Notes under the pieces: model-generated
Databases searched by the model: none
What the model was told of the DNA's origin: nothing
Seen by the model: only the letters and a program-made list of their open reading frames with translations
Shown: in pieces, positions 1 through 9,613 of the stretch
Numbering within the stretch: position 1 is the first letter of the stretch
Layout: every line of letters starts with the position of its first letter
Assembly: GCF_032917945.1 (NCBI RefSeq)
Contig: NZ_CP136624.1
Span: 5,084,001-5,148,000, forward strand
Direction: 5' to 3'
DNA length: 64,000 nt
Source of the DNA: Bradyrhizobium sp. sBnM-33
GTDB lineage: Bacteria > Pseudomonadota > Alphaproteobacteria > Rhizobiales > Xanthobacteraceae
Made by a program: the position numbers and the translations under genes

Positions 1-623
1 CCGACATCGGCGCGCTGCTCGACGTCGTCGATGGCATCGTGCTGACCGGGGCACGGGCCAACGTCCATCCGATGCGCTTCAAGACCGAGCCGCATGAGAA
101 GCACGAGCCCTACGACATCCATCGCGACGACGTCGCGCTGGCGCTGACGGAGGCCTGCGTTGCCCGCGGCGTGCCGATCTTCGGCATCTGCCGCGGCCTG
201 CAGGAAATGAACGTCGCCTTCGGCGGCTCGCTGCATCCGGAAATCCGCGAAATCCCAGGCCGCATCAACCACCGCATGCCGCGCCTGGAGAACGGCGAGA
301 TCCATCCCGACCCGACGGTCGTGTTCGCCGACCGCCACGACGTCCACCTCACGCCCGGCGGCACCTTTGCAAGCCTGCTCGGCTGCGAAACAATCCGGGT
401 GAACTCGCTGCACGGGCAGGGGATCCTCGAGCCGGGCAAGCGCGTCGTCATCGAAGGCATTGCCGAGGACGGCACCATCGAAGCGATCCGGATCGCGGAC
501 GCGCCGAGCTTTGCGCTCGGTGTGCAGTGGCACGCCGAGTATGACCCGCAGCGCAACCCGATCAATCGCAAGCTGTTCGAGGCGTTCGGGGCGGCGCTCA
601 AGGCGCACACGCGGGCGGCATAG
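1..623 (+). CDS. Class I glutamine amidotransferase-like hydrolase, PuuD/peptidase C26 family (5' end outside window)
   Basis: The reading frame is already open at base 3 and ends with TAG at 621-623, so the first part of the gene lies outside the window. The visible part carries the nucleophile elbow GICRG, with Cys as the catalytic residue, and a late HAEYDP motif supplying the His and Glu of the triad. This arrangement is that of gamma-glutamyl-gamma-aminobutyrate hydrolase and related peptidase C26 proteins. The family cleaves gamma-glutamyl amides in the cytoplasm, for example in putrescine catabolism. No puu neighbours are visible, so the substrate is uncertain. Confidence 0.85.
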   Translation, partial: DIGALLDVVDGIVLTGARANVHPMRFKTEPHEKHEPYDIHRDDVALALTEACVARGVPIFGICRGLQEMNVAFGGSLHPEIREIPGRINHRMPRLENGEIHPDPTVVFADRHDVHLTPGGTFASLLGCETIRVNSLHGQGILEPGKRVVIEGIAEDGTIEAIRIADAPSFALGVQWHAEYDPQRNPINRKLFEAFGAALKAHTRAA

Positions 624-682
624 GGAATCGTCATTCGAACATTCCGCACAGGTGCAGTATCCAGTGCGCCTTGGCCTAACCA

Positions 683-760
683 CGTCATTGCGAGCGCAGC
701 GAAGCAATCCATCGCACGGCAAGTGGAGATGTGGATTGCTCCGCTGCGCTCGCAACGACG
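683..760. repeat. Dispersed palindromic repeat, family A
   Basis: Two 28-base arms (683-710 and 733-760) are near-perfect inverted repeats beginning CGTCATTGCGAGCGCAGC. A related copy with the same CGTCATTGCGAGCG arm lies at 26235-26352. It is non-coding and sits just after the amidotransferase gene. As RNA it would fold into a long hairpin and could act as a bidirectional transcript end. Confidence 0.85.
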
Positions 761-785
761 TTGAGATAGCGACGTAACATTCGAC

Positions 786-881
786 TGTCATCCCAAGGCG
801 GGGATCCAGTACGCTGCGGCTTCTCGGTTCAATCACTGGCGTCTCTGGAATACTGGATCCCGGTCAAGCCGGGCGATGACA
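786..881. repeat. Second palindromic repeat, family B
   Basis: GGGATCCAGTA at 801-811 is perfectly complementary to TACTGGATCCC at 851-861. An outer pair, TGTCATCCC and GGGCGATGACA, closes the structure at 786-794 and 871-881. Non-coding. It stands in tandem with the unit at 683-760. Confidence 0.8.
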
Positions 882-1495
882 ACTGAGTGTGCGTTCGCAT
901 TCTCGCGACATGAACTGCCCGAGGTTTGCTACTAACCTCCCGCCCTCTTGTTCAGAGGGCGCAGGGAAGACCGGGTGCGCGCCGCACCCGCGGTCTCGTG
1001 TGCAATTGCGCACTAAGAACGCGCACACGAGCATACAGGTACAGCGGGAGCATCCCGGCCTTCCCTGCGCAATGGCTTTACGGCTTACTTCGAGCTCTCC
1101 CCGGTGAACGGCTCTTTTGCCACCGTCGCCACGCGGAAACTTCCACGTAACTTAACGCCAGCACCGCGGCGTCCGGACCACACGACTTCGCCGTACGCTT
1201 CCGGCGCGTACGTCTAGCGCGCCATCAGCGTCCATCGCATCTCACCGCACGTTCGTGACGATCGCGATCCGCCCCTCAATCGGGTGAGACGGGCGGAGTT
1301 ATGCAGATGATTTGCGTGCCAAGTTAAGCGAAATATTTTTGATTCTTTTTGATTCCTGGGCTTGACGCGATTTCTGAAAATCAGAAGTGATTTGCCCGTC
1401 GTGTTGATTTGTCGCAGCCTTGGCACGACATCGCGCTTGCAAGCGAGGCAAAATCAGTAAGCAGCAAGTAGCAGGTTACCCCACATTGCTCCTCG
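882..1495. repeat. Gene-free stretch with a nested-hairpin element
   Basis: No convincing gene is present in this 600-base spacer. It holds nested inverted repeats: GCGCAGGGAAG at 959-969 pairs with CTTCCCTGCGC at 1060-1070, CTCGTGTGC at 995-1003 pairs with GCACACGAG at 1023-1031, and GGGTGCG/CGCACCC forms a small hairpin from 973. Short open frames across it change phase and look like shadows of the element. I see no promoter that can be defended. Confidence 0.6.
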
Positions 1496-2129
1496 ATGAC
1501 CTTTGGACCAGACTGTAGGAGTGTCACTAACCAGGACGCTTCCTTGCCAAAAAAACCAGCATCGACGTATTCTCTAATCCCGCCGGAGCTCGACGTAACG
1601 ACCCAATTATTACTCAGCGTTGGCAAACTGGTCGCCGTCTGGGCCAACTGCGAATCTTGTTTTTACGCGGCATACTTTTGCCTAGCAGGTACCCCTAACG
1701 GCAACGCTGATATTGCGTGGGCCTCAATCTTAAGCACCCGCCGGCGCATGCAACTGGTCTACAATCTTGCGAGACATGAGAGGCGATTGAGTGATGACAC
1801 AAGATCCAAGTTGCTGCGCTGCCTGGAAGAGTTCGAGCCTGCCACCGAGGCGAGAAACTATTATTGCCATTCCCAATACACCACAGACCATACGGAAGAG
1901 ACGCTCGTAAGCATCGACAATTGGGGACTGGCGCCGATCCGTGGGGACCAAAGATCCAATTTTCAAACAAAAATCCAAGCCAGCCAATAAGGCCACGGTG
2001 AACGAAATCTGTTCGATCGCAGACAAATGCGTCGACCTTAGCCACCGAGCTGCCGAGTGCGTGAACGAGATCCGGGAGCAGCTGAAGATAGACTACTATT
2101 CCCTGCCAGTCCCGCCGACGAAGCAATGA
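1496..2129 (+). pseudogene. Hypothetical protein, frameshifted
   Basis: Two overlapping frames read as one protein of about 210 residues. The first ends in a short unrelated tail; the second picks up as GTKDPIFKQKSKPANK from about 1944. The switch fits one extra G in the run at 1942-1945 (GGGG where GGG would keep frame). The N-terminal part has alternating hydrophobic and charged helices and a Cys/Tyr-rich stretch around residues 50-65. I do not recognise the family. Either the gene is broken or the read has a homopolymer error. Confidence 0.55.
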
Positions 2130-2264
2130 TTCCGCGGCGTAGGCTCGCATGTACGAAGTGAAGCTTTCCGCTGCCGGCTGTTCGCCCGAGGCGTTCGCTG
2201 CCGTTCTCGATGCACACCTCGCCGCGGTTGAAACCCACATGATGGGCAAACCAGATGACGGAAC

Positions 2265-2338
2265 GATGGGTAGAGCGAAGCGAAACCCATCGTTCCCGCA
2301 AGGCTTGAGATGATGGGTATCGCTTCGCTCCACCCATC
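2265..2338. repeat. Palindromic repeat, family C
   Basis: GATGGGTAGAGCGAAGCG at one end faces CGCTTCGCTCCACCCATC at the other, with a second GATGGGTATCGCT arm inside. A related copy is at 14116-14175. Non-coding, between the hypothetical pseudogene and the DUF992 terminator. Confidence 0.8.
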
Positions 2339-2356
2339 CTATGGACTGCAAAAAAC

Positions 2357-2383
2357 AAAAGGCGCCCGAATGGAGGCGCCTTT
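2357..2383 (-). terminator. Rho-independent terminator of the DUF992 gene
   Basis: GGCGCC at 2361-2366 and 2375-2380 form a stem with an eight-base loop. On the minus strand the stem is followed by a T-rich tract (complement of the A-rich bases 2350-2360). It lies 60 bases past the minus-strand stop of the DUF992 gene. The flank closely resembles that of the glnA terminator at 9537-9565. Confidence 0.75.
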
Positions 2384-2444
2384 CGCATCTTGTGGCAGTG
2401 ATCCCCGCGGCAAGCCGCCGACTGGTTCACCTGCGATGATGTCG

Positions 2445-2981
2445 TCATTGGGCCTTGCGACGTGCGGGCGCGGGCGCAGCGGCCGGCCGCAGCTCCATTG
2501 TGGATACGCCTGCCGCAATATTCACGCCCGTCTGCGCCTGCACGGATACCGGCTGCATGATGACCCGGCGGTCCGGGCCTCCAACCAGGACGTTGGCACT
2601 TGCTCCGGCGCCTACCGTGCCGCCGGCGGTCGCACCCGTATAGGTTCCCGCCAATGCCGCCCGGGGCAGCCTGGTCGGCGCAAAAACCGCCCAGGTCAAC
2701 TGGCCGCCGGTCGTGGCACCGATATCGAGGCCAAGCGTGCTGACGGTGCCCTCATAAGCCTCGCGCGCCCTGCCTCTCGCTGACGCATAGATGCAGCTCA
2801 GTTGCCGCTGCCCCCCAACAACGAGGCCGACACCGGGCGCTATGTTGCAGGTGAGCGTGCCGACCCTGGTCCGGCCGGTGTCCTGAGCCGTGGCCGGAGC
2901 CATGGCAAGGGCGAGCCCCAGGGCAACGCATGTGGTTGCGAGACTATTTAACGTTATTCTATTCAGGGTTGTTTTGTTCAT
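2445..2981 (-). CDS. DUF992 family secreted protein
   Basis: The 178-residue product starts with a Sec signal peptide (MNKTTLNRITLNSLATTCVA, cleaved near ATAQ at residues 31-34), followed by the DUF992 core with GTLTCNIAPGVG, a QRQLSCIY segment and an alanine/glycine-rich C-terminal half. Two cysteines may form a disulfide. The frame extends upstream to 3194, but ATG at 2979-2981 is preferred because GGAGG lies just before it and the signal peptide begins there. The family is common in Bradyrhizobium and Rhizobiales and its function is unknown. It is probably periplasmic and monocistronic. Confidence 0.8.
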   Translation of the reverse strand: MNKTTLNRITLNSLATTCVALGLALAMAPATAQDTGRTRVGTLTCNIAPGVGLVVGGQRQLSCIYASARGRAREAYEGTVSTLGLDIGATTGGQLTWAVFAPTRLPRAALAGTYTGATAGGTVGAGASANVLVGGPDRRVIMQPVSVQAQTGVNIAAGVSTMELRPAAAPAPARRKAQ

Positions 2982-3190
2982 GGGCGGCGTCCTCCTTCGA
3001 CGCATTCTGGTGGACCCCCTCAACGCCCAGCGACATTGCGAGGTTCCCGTTCCTGTAATGGCCTCCAGCCGAGCGTCTCGGCATCGGACCTGCGCTTGGA
3101 GCCCTTGCACTTCTGCACCCAAGGTCGCGAACAAGAAACGTGATGTGAATGTAGACGGGAATTTCTTACGCGCGATTTTTCCAAATGTTT

Positions 3191-6100
3191 TCAAATTCCA
3201 TCGAGAACTGCCCTGGCCTCGCGGGAATCGACGGTTTCGAAGCCCTCATTGAACGAGCCGTAGATCTTGGCGAGTTCATCGTTGGCTTCCGCTCGTCGAT
3301 CGCTCTCCGCTAGAAGGCGGGCGAGCTTTGTACGGCCTCGTAGGAGAAGTGCGCGAGCATCTTGGGCTTGCGCGCTCGCCGTTGCGCGGCGGATGCAGCG
3401 TTCCGCCTGCGTTTGGTCGCTGATTGCTAGCGCGAGATCCCCCTCGAGCAGGTGCAGACCGGCGTCGGCCCAATGCTCCTCATTGCGCTCGGCGGCAGCG
3501 CGGGCCTCGGTGAGAGTGACGATCGCGTCCTCAAGCCGTTGCGCTCGGCGGCAAAGGTCAGCAAGGATTCCCAAATAATACGGTAAACGCAGCTCAGCCC
3601 CGGTGGCCCGCAGGTCCCGCACGCCGACGCGAACGCGTTCGATACCATCCTCGACGTTGCCCTCCTCGGCGACAGCCCAGCCGGTCATGATCGCGGCCCA
3701 GGCGTCATAATAGCTGAACCCGTGTTCGGTGCAGATTGAGCGAGCCGCGTCGGCACGGGCGCGGGCTTCCGTCGGCTCGCGGCGGAACTGGTGAAGCATC
3801 GCGGCGTAGGCGAGTGCCACCGCCAAGCTAAACGGGTGGACGAGCCGATCGGCCAGATCGATCGCATCCTGCATAGACCGAAGCGCGGTGTCCGCGAACC
3901 CAAGATGCCAGTCGACGTGAGCCCTATAGGCACGGCCGAAGACGTGAATGTTGACGCCGCGCGACAAGGCATTGGCGGGATCGCCAGCCTGCACGATCTT
4001 TGCACTGCTAATCTCCAAGTGCTCGCGCGCCGATCGGTGCTCGCCCTGGTGGAACAGATTGAACGCCAGGGCATTGTGCGCGTCGGCTTGCATCACGAGA
4101 TCGTCCCCTTGCTCTGCCAGGTCGACGAGCTCGGAGCACAGCTCACTCGTGCGCAGGATGTGACCGCGTACGTGATTCACATAGCACAGGCCGCGCAACG
4201 CTCTGGCGAGATGGCGACGGTGTCCGTACTGTCGCGCCAGGTGCTCCGCTCTGGCGTGCGCCGTCTCGACCTCTGGAGCGGCAAAGCCTCTTGTTGCGGT
4301 CAGCGGGGGACCCAGCGCAATCTGCACCTCGAGCTCGCGGCACAACTGCTCATCGGTGGACGGGCGGTTCCCGAGCATCTCAAGGGCCGTGGTCAGATGA
4401 CTTATCGCCTCCCTGTTTGCCGATCGGCCAACCGCTAGCTGTCCGGCCCGTAACCAAAAGTCGATCGCCCGATCGGCATGCCCGGCTGCTGTGAGATGGT
4501 GCGCAAGGAGTTCGGGCTGACGCGCGACAAGGTCGGCGAACCGCGCCTCAAGGACGGCAGCAATCCGGCCGTGGAGCTCGCTCCGTCGACTCTTAAGCAG
4601 CGACGCGTAGGCCACGTCTTGGACCAGCGCATGCTTGAACGTATAGACCGCCTCGGGCGGTGTGCCGCGCTGAAAGACGAGCTCTGACTTCACGAGCCGG
4701 GCGAGCGCCTGGTCGAGATCAGCCGGTTCTCGTCCGGCGACTGCATCGAGGAGCTCGTAGGTGAACTCGCGGCCGATGGCGGCGCCGACCTGGACCAGAT
4801 CCTTGGCCGAAGCCAGGTGATCGAGCCGGGCCATCAGGGAGTCCTGCAGACTCGCCGGAATGGCAAGCGCGCCGCGCGACGTGACCGGCGCGAGACCCTC
4901 GGGCGTATTGCGCAGCATGCCCGATTCCAATACGGTCTTGGTGAGTTCTTCGATGAAGAGCGGAACGCCCTCGGTCTTCGCGGCAATCTCGTCCACCACT
5001 GCCGGAGAAAGGCGGCGCCCGCCTGACGTGTGCTCGACAAGAGCTGCCGCTGCCCGGCGCGCAAGGCGATTAAGTGTTAAGGCCGTTACGTGCGGGAAGG
5101 ACGGCCAGGGCGGCGTCATCTCCGGCCGGAACGTGATGATTGCGAGCACCGGCAGGCGCTGGACCCGCTCTAAGATCAGCTCGAGAAGCTCGAGCGATGT
5201 TGGATCGAACCAGTGCGCGTCCTCAAGCACTGAGAGAACCGGCCGTCGCTGGGCCAGGCCTTCGAGCTGTGCGAGAAGCACCTCCAGTGTCTTGCGCTTC
5301 TGGGTCTGTGGCATGAGGTCGAGCGGCGGGTATCGACCGTCCGTTGGAATGCCGAGGAGAGCCGCGATGAGCGGCACGGCTTCGGTGAGATCGTCGGTCC
5401 CTTGCGCAAGCAAAGACACGAGCTTGGAGAGCCGCATTGGAGGTGTGTCGTCACGCTCGAACGCCGCCGCTCGTTCAAGCTGGTCGATGAATGGCCAGAG
5501 CACAGTATTGGCGTGGTATGGCAAGGCACGATGGGAAATTCGAGTGTGCGGCTCGTCGGCGATCCGCTCTCGGAGCGCCTCGATGAGTCGCGACTTGCCG
5601 ATTCCGGCCTCCCCGGCGAGAAGCATCGCCTGACCCTCGCCATTCTTGGCGAGATGCCAGCGCTCGAGGAGAAGTCCCAATTCCTGCTCCCGCCCAACGA
5701 GCGGGTTCAGGCCCGCTGTGTGGAGTGCCTCAAAGCGGCTCTCCGCTGCGCCCGTGCGGACTATCCGCCAAGCGTTGATCGGTTTTCCGAAGCCCCGCAG
5801 TTCGCATGGTCCGAGGTCGTCGAGCTCGAACAGCCCGCCGAGCAGGCGCCGTGTTTGCTCAGCGACGACGACTTCGCCGCTCCCGGCTACGGCCTGCAGG
5901 CGGGCGGCGAGGTTCGGGGTGTCGCCGACGACCGCTTCCTCCTGCGCCGCACCAGTGCCGAGAAGATCACCTACGACGACGAGCCCTGTCGCGATCCCAA
6001 TCCGCGCGGCAAGCGGGTGGCCGTCTGGCGACCGCAAACGGCCCACGGCCTCGATGGTCGCGAGGCTGGCTGCCACCGCCCTCTCAGCCTCGTCCTCGTG

Positions 6101-6514
6101 CGCACGCGGCCAGCCGAAGTAGGCCAACACGCCGTCACCCATGAACTTGGCAAGGTGTCCCTCGAAGCGTGTGATCTCGCCCGCGACTGCGTTTTGGTAG
6201 GCGGTCAGCGTCTCCCGCATGTCCTCGGGATCGAGCCGCGTGGAAAGAGACGTCGAGCCGACAAGGTCGACGATCATCACTGTGAGTTGGCGGCGCTCCG
6301 CGTGCGGCCGCCGGATTGAGGCGGTGGACGACGGCGCGGCCTCCAGGGCAGCGATCGCCGTTAGCAGCTTTTTTCTGTGTCCGAGCGGCAGACCAAGCTT
6401 CTCGAAGTCGGCGTCCGTGAGCGACGGCAGCACGTCAGCATCGATGGCCTGCTCGCGGAACAGCGCCGAATATTTGGAAAGGCCGAGATCTTCAAGCCAC
6501 TGCGCGACGTCCAT
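3191..6514 (-). CDS. SAM domain - class III adenylate/guanylate cyclase - AAA ATPase - TPR regulator
   Basis: This 1107-residue protein begins with a SAM domain (about 1-60, WLEDLGLSKYSALF), followed by a class III nucleotide cyclase homology domain (about 75-260) with MIVDLVGSTSLS and KFMGDGVLAYFG carrying the two metal-binding aspartates. A P-loop ATPase module follows from about residue 275 (LLAGEAGIGKSRL; VLEDAHWFD as Walker B), and the C-terminal 500 residues are TPR-like helical repeats. The layout matches the large cyclase-ATPase-TPR proteins abundant in Bradyrhizobium, thought to be cytoplasmic signalling proteins. The cyclase core looks intact. It stands alone and its input is unknown. 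Confidence 0.85.
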   Translation of the reverse strand: MDVAQWLEDLGLSKYSALFREQAIDADVLPSLTDADFEKLGLPLGHRKKLLTAIAALEAAPSSTASIRRPHAERRQLTVMIVDLVGSTSLSTRLDPEDMRETLTAYQNAVAGEITRFEGHLAKFMGDGVLAYFGWPRAHEDEAERAVAASLATIEAVGRLRSPDGHPLAARIGIATGLVVVGDLLGTGAAQEEAVVGDTPNLAARLQAVAGSGEVVVAEQTRRLLGGLFELDDLGPCELRGFGKPINAWRIVRTGAAESRFEALHTAGLNPLVGREQELGLLLERWHLAKNGEGQAMLLAGEAGIGKSRLIEALRERIADEPHTRISHRALPYHANTVLWPFIDQLERAAAFERDDTPPMRLSKLVSLLAQGTDDLTEAVPLIAALLGIPTDGRYPPLDLMPQTQKRKTLEVLLAQLEGLAQRRPVLSVLEDAHWFDPTSLELLELILERVQRLPVLAIITFRPEMTPPWPSFPHVTALTLNRLARRAAAALVEHTSGGRRLSPAVVDEIAAKTEGVPLFIEELTKTVLESGMLRNTPEGLAPVTSRGALAIPASLQDSLMARLDHLASAKDLVQVGAAIGREFTYELLDAVAGREPADLDQALARLVKSELVFQRGTPPEAVYTFKHALVQDVAYASLLKSRRSELHGRIAAVLEARFADLVARQPELLAHHLTAAGHADRAIDFWLRAGQLAVGRSANREAISHLTTALEMLGNRPSTDEQLCRELEVQIALGPPLTATRGFAAPEVETAHARAEHLARQYGHRRHLARALRGLCYVNHVRGHILRTSELCSELVDLAEQGDDLVMQADAHNALAFNLFHQGEHRSAREHLEISSAKIVQAGDPANALSRGVNIHVFGRAYRAHVDWHLGFADTALRSMQDAIDLADRLVHPFSLAVALAYAAMLHQFRREPTEARARADAARSICTEHGFSYYDAWAAIMTGWAVAEEGNVEDGIERVRVGVRDLRATGAELRLPYYLGILADLCRRAQRLEDAIVTLTEARAAAERNEEHWADAGLHLLEGDLALAISDQTQAERCIRRATASAQAQDARALLLRGRTKLARLLAESDRRAEANDELAKIYGSFNEGFETVDSREARAVLDGI

Positions 6515-7012
6515 TCCGCGACGCTCCGCCAGCCAGTCCCGTTGCGAAGTTTAGCAGAGAATGGGACACTACGCGGGGATTGCTTGCCTGCGCTTGCTCG
6601 CCGTCGACCGGAGATCCCGCCGGCAACGGCCAGCCATCGACAGGCGACGCGAGGCAAAGACCAAATCTGCCGCATGATGCTGACGCCGGCACGCCCCAAT
6701 AGGATCCGAACATATGCCCCGCAGCATACATCCGTGGTCCAGAAATCTCCGCCACTGGTTCGGGTCTGGACCGGCCCTCCAAGATGGCGGTGCAATTTAG
6801 CAACCTTCCCGTTCAAAACTAACCGACGCATTGATGAAGAATTGATCGGAGCGAGTGTCAAAGCAGGTTTAGTGCGAGCACCATTGTGCTAAGTAACGAG
6901 CACCATTGCGAAGGAAAAAGCATAACTTCGAGTGGGACTGCTCTTGTGGGGCGGCCTGCATCGTTAGCGAAGTCTGCCGTCCCGCGGTCAACACCGTTCA
7001 AGGGAGGATAAG
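6515..7012. other. Gene-free spacer with a 12-base direct repeat
   Basis: No gene is supported here. CGAGCACCATTG occurs at 6875-6886 and again at 6897-6908, exactly 22 bases apart, so both lie on the same DNA face. This could be a pair of regulator sites for the rightward gene that starts at 7013. GGGAGGATAAG just before 7013 supplies that gene's ribosome-binding site. Confidence 0.4.
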
Positions 7013-8004
7013 ATGTCGCTTGATCGTCGTCATTTCCTTGCAGCTGCCGGGGGCGCTGTGGTTGGCCTCGTTGGTGAGTCGTCGATTGGAGGTGGTGCCC
7101 GAGCTCGCGCACCAGTCTCAAGAAGTCAGGCGCCAGGATTCTATCGGTTCAGTCTCGGGCAGTTCCAACTCACCGTCGTAAGCGACGGCACAATAGCCTT
7201 TCCAGCGGAGGCGCTCTGGCCAGAGGCGCCTAAAGCGGAACGCGATGCCGTCCTTGCCTCGGACTTCCAGCCCACGGACAAATCTACGCTCCAGGTGAAT
7301 GTGTTGGCCGTGAATACGGGGATCGCCTTGTACTCATCGACGCAGGCTCACGGGGAAAGATGCAGCAGCAGCCGACCGCAGGCCGTCTACTTCAGAACCT
7401 TGCGGCCGCCGAGATCAAGCCGGAGGAGGTCGACACAATCCTGATCACGCATGCCCATCCGGATCACCTGTGGGGGTGGCTAACGCAAGTGACACCGAGC
7501 GGACCTTTCCAAACGCCGAATCTGTGATCGGCGAAGCGGAATTGAATTTTGGATGCAGCCTCAGCATCCGTTTGAAAGTCATGCTCGTTGGGGCGGCCTT
7601 TATCGCCAGAACATGAAACGCTCGCGGCGATCAATGATCGGATTCGGACGGTGAAGCCGGACGGCGAGGTGGTCCCGGGCATAACGGCGATAGCGACACC
7701 CGGGCACACGCCCGGCCACACCTCGGTCCAGATCGCGTCCGGTTCTAGCCAGCTCTGTACGGGAGATGTTGTTGGGAACCGCGCCGTCGCCTTCCAGCAC
7801 CCCGATTGGCGCGGCGGGTTCGACCTGGATCTCGATCAAGGCGCGAAGACACGCCGAGCCTTTCTCGATCGATGTGCGAGCGAGAAGGTGATGGTCTCGA
7901 CCTACCATCTCCCGTTTCCCGGGATTGGTCATGTCGTTCGCGCCGGCACAGCGTTCAGATGGCTCCCAAGCGATTGGAATTGGGACGGCGTAAGTCCCAC
8001 TTAA
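7013..8004 (+). pseudogene. Exported metallo-beta-lactamase-fold hydrolase, multiply frameshifted
   Basis: The start is good (Tat-like leader with DRRHFLAAAGG). The protein can be followed only by switching frame four times, each switch equal to one missing base: near 7319-7321 (G run), about 7475-7490, 7547-7550 (T run) and about 7590-7610. The pieces carry the zinc motif HAHPDHLWG at about 7450 and PGHTPGHTSV at about 7700, so an MBL-fold hydrolase of about 325 residues was once encoded. As written it cannot be translated. The neighbouring oxidase gene is also broken, which suggests a decaying pair. Confidence 0.8.
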
Positions 8005-8052
8005 GTCCACCCAGCCCAACTGGCCGATCATTGTGTGAAAGAGGAGGAGATC

Positions 8053-9436
8053 ATGCAAGCCATGGCCACTGAAGCCTTCATCGGCAACATGCGCGGCCCC
8101 GTCATCAGGCGAACGGACGCCGACTATGACGCCGTACGCAGCCTCTACAACGGGATGATCGATAAGAGTCCGGAGATGATTGCGCGATGCGCCGACGTCG
8201 CTGACGTTGTAGCCGCCGTAAATTTTGCAAGGCAGAACGATCTTAAGGTTGCGATCCGCGGAGGCGGACACAACGGGCCGGGCCTTGGCAGTGTCGATGA
8301 CGGGCTGATGATCGACATGTCCATGATGAAGGGCGTGCGGGTCAATCCCACCGCCCGTACTGTGCGCGCCAGTCCCGGCTGCACGCAGGGCGATGTCGAC
8401 CACGCCACACATGTCTACGGGCTCGCAGTGCCGGCGGGTATCGTTTCGACGACCGGGATCGCCGGCCTCACCCTCGGCGGCGGCACCGGATACCTCACCC
8501 GCAAGCACGGCCTCACCAGCGACAATCTGCTTGAGGCGGATGTCGTGCTCGCCGACGGTCGCATTGTCACGGCCAACAAATCAGAGAACGCTGATCTTTA
8601 TTGGGGCCTGCGCGGCGGTGGCGGCAATTTTGGCATCGTCACAAGCTTCCTGTTCCAGGCCCATCCGGTGAACATGGTCTATGCCGGTCCAATCTTCTGG
8701 GATCTCAAAGATGCCCGGACCGTCATGCAGACGTACCGGGTTCCTGCCTGGCGCCCCCGAGGAGCTCGGGGCCTTTGTCGGGTTGAAGACCGTTCCGCCG
8801 GTAGACCCGTTCCCGGCTGAGCATCAGGGTAAGCGCGCCTGCGCCATCATCGCCTGCTACAATGGTCCGACAGAAGACGGCCAGGCGGTCATGGCCAAGT
8901 TGCTCGGAACGCTACCCCCGCCGCTCTTCAACTGGATGGGCGAAATGCCTTATCCAGCCCTCCAGTCCATGTTCGATCCGTTCTTCCCGAAAGGTCTGCA
9001 ATGGTACTGGCGCGGCGATTTTGTGAAAGAACTGACCGACGAAGCGATTGACGCCCATATCGCCCAAGCACAGAAACTGCCGAGCTCGCTCTCGCTCATG
9101 CATCTTTATCCGATCGACGGCGCCGTCCGTCGCATTGGCAAGAGCGACACTGCCTGGAATACGCGCGACGCGACCTGGTCGATGGTCATCGCCGGCATCG
9201 ATCCCAATCCGCAAAAGGCGGGCGAAATCACCCGCTGGACCAAAGGCTATTGGGAGGCCGTGCATCCATACTCGGCTGACGGTGGTTATGTGAATTTCAT
9301 GATGGACGATGGGGACGACAGTAGGCTCAAAGCAACATATGGCGACAACTACGATCGTCTTGTTGCATTGAAAGCCAAGTATGACCCGACAAACTTCTTC
9401 TGCGTGAATCAGAACATCAGACCGCTGCACTCGTAG
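8053..9436 (+). pseudogene. FAD-binding oxidoreductase with berberine-bridge domain, frameshifted
   Basis: ATG at 8053 follows a strong GAGGAGGAG site. The N-terminal half is a PCMH-type FAD-binding domain: RGGGHN, with the His that usually binds FAD covalently, and GCTQGDVD, with the possible second Cys link. The C-terminal half ends in a BBE signature (NYDRLVALKAKYDPTNFF). The two halves are out of phase: at about 8738-8741 the first frame runs into an unrelated tail ending at 8820, and the protein resumes as FLPGAPEELGAF. Two bases appear to be missing. A full-length protein would be about 460 residues. Such enzymes oxidise alcohols or sugars, but the substrate here is unknown. Confidence 0.8.
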
Positions 9437-9536
9437 ACGATCACGTCTGCCGAACGATTCAAGCTGCGAAATGCTGTGCCGGCATTCGGCGAGGGCGGGC
9501 AACTTCAAGTCCGGAGAGGAATGGCCGCCACAAAAC

Positions 9537-9565
9537 AAAAGGCGCTTCCTTCCGGGAGCGCCTTT
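9537..9565 (-). terminator. Rho-independent terminator of glnA
   Basis: GGCGCT (9541-9546) pairs with AGCGCC (9557-9562), extended by AAAA/TTT. On the minus strand the stem is followed by a T-rich tract. It sits about 50 bases past the glnA stop. Confidence 0.8.
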
Positions 9566-9613
9566 CGCATTTCTCGGGCAGTGAGTGACGCCGGCGGGAA
9601 ATCCCGCCAATGA

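Noticed and set aside
889..1150. Short overlapping plus-strand frames of 72-74 codons
   Set aside because: They lie entirely inside the nested-hairpin repeat and change phase within it.
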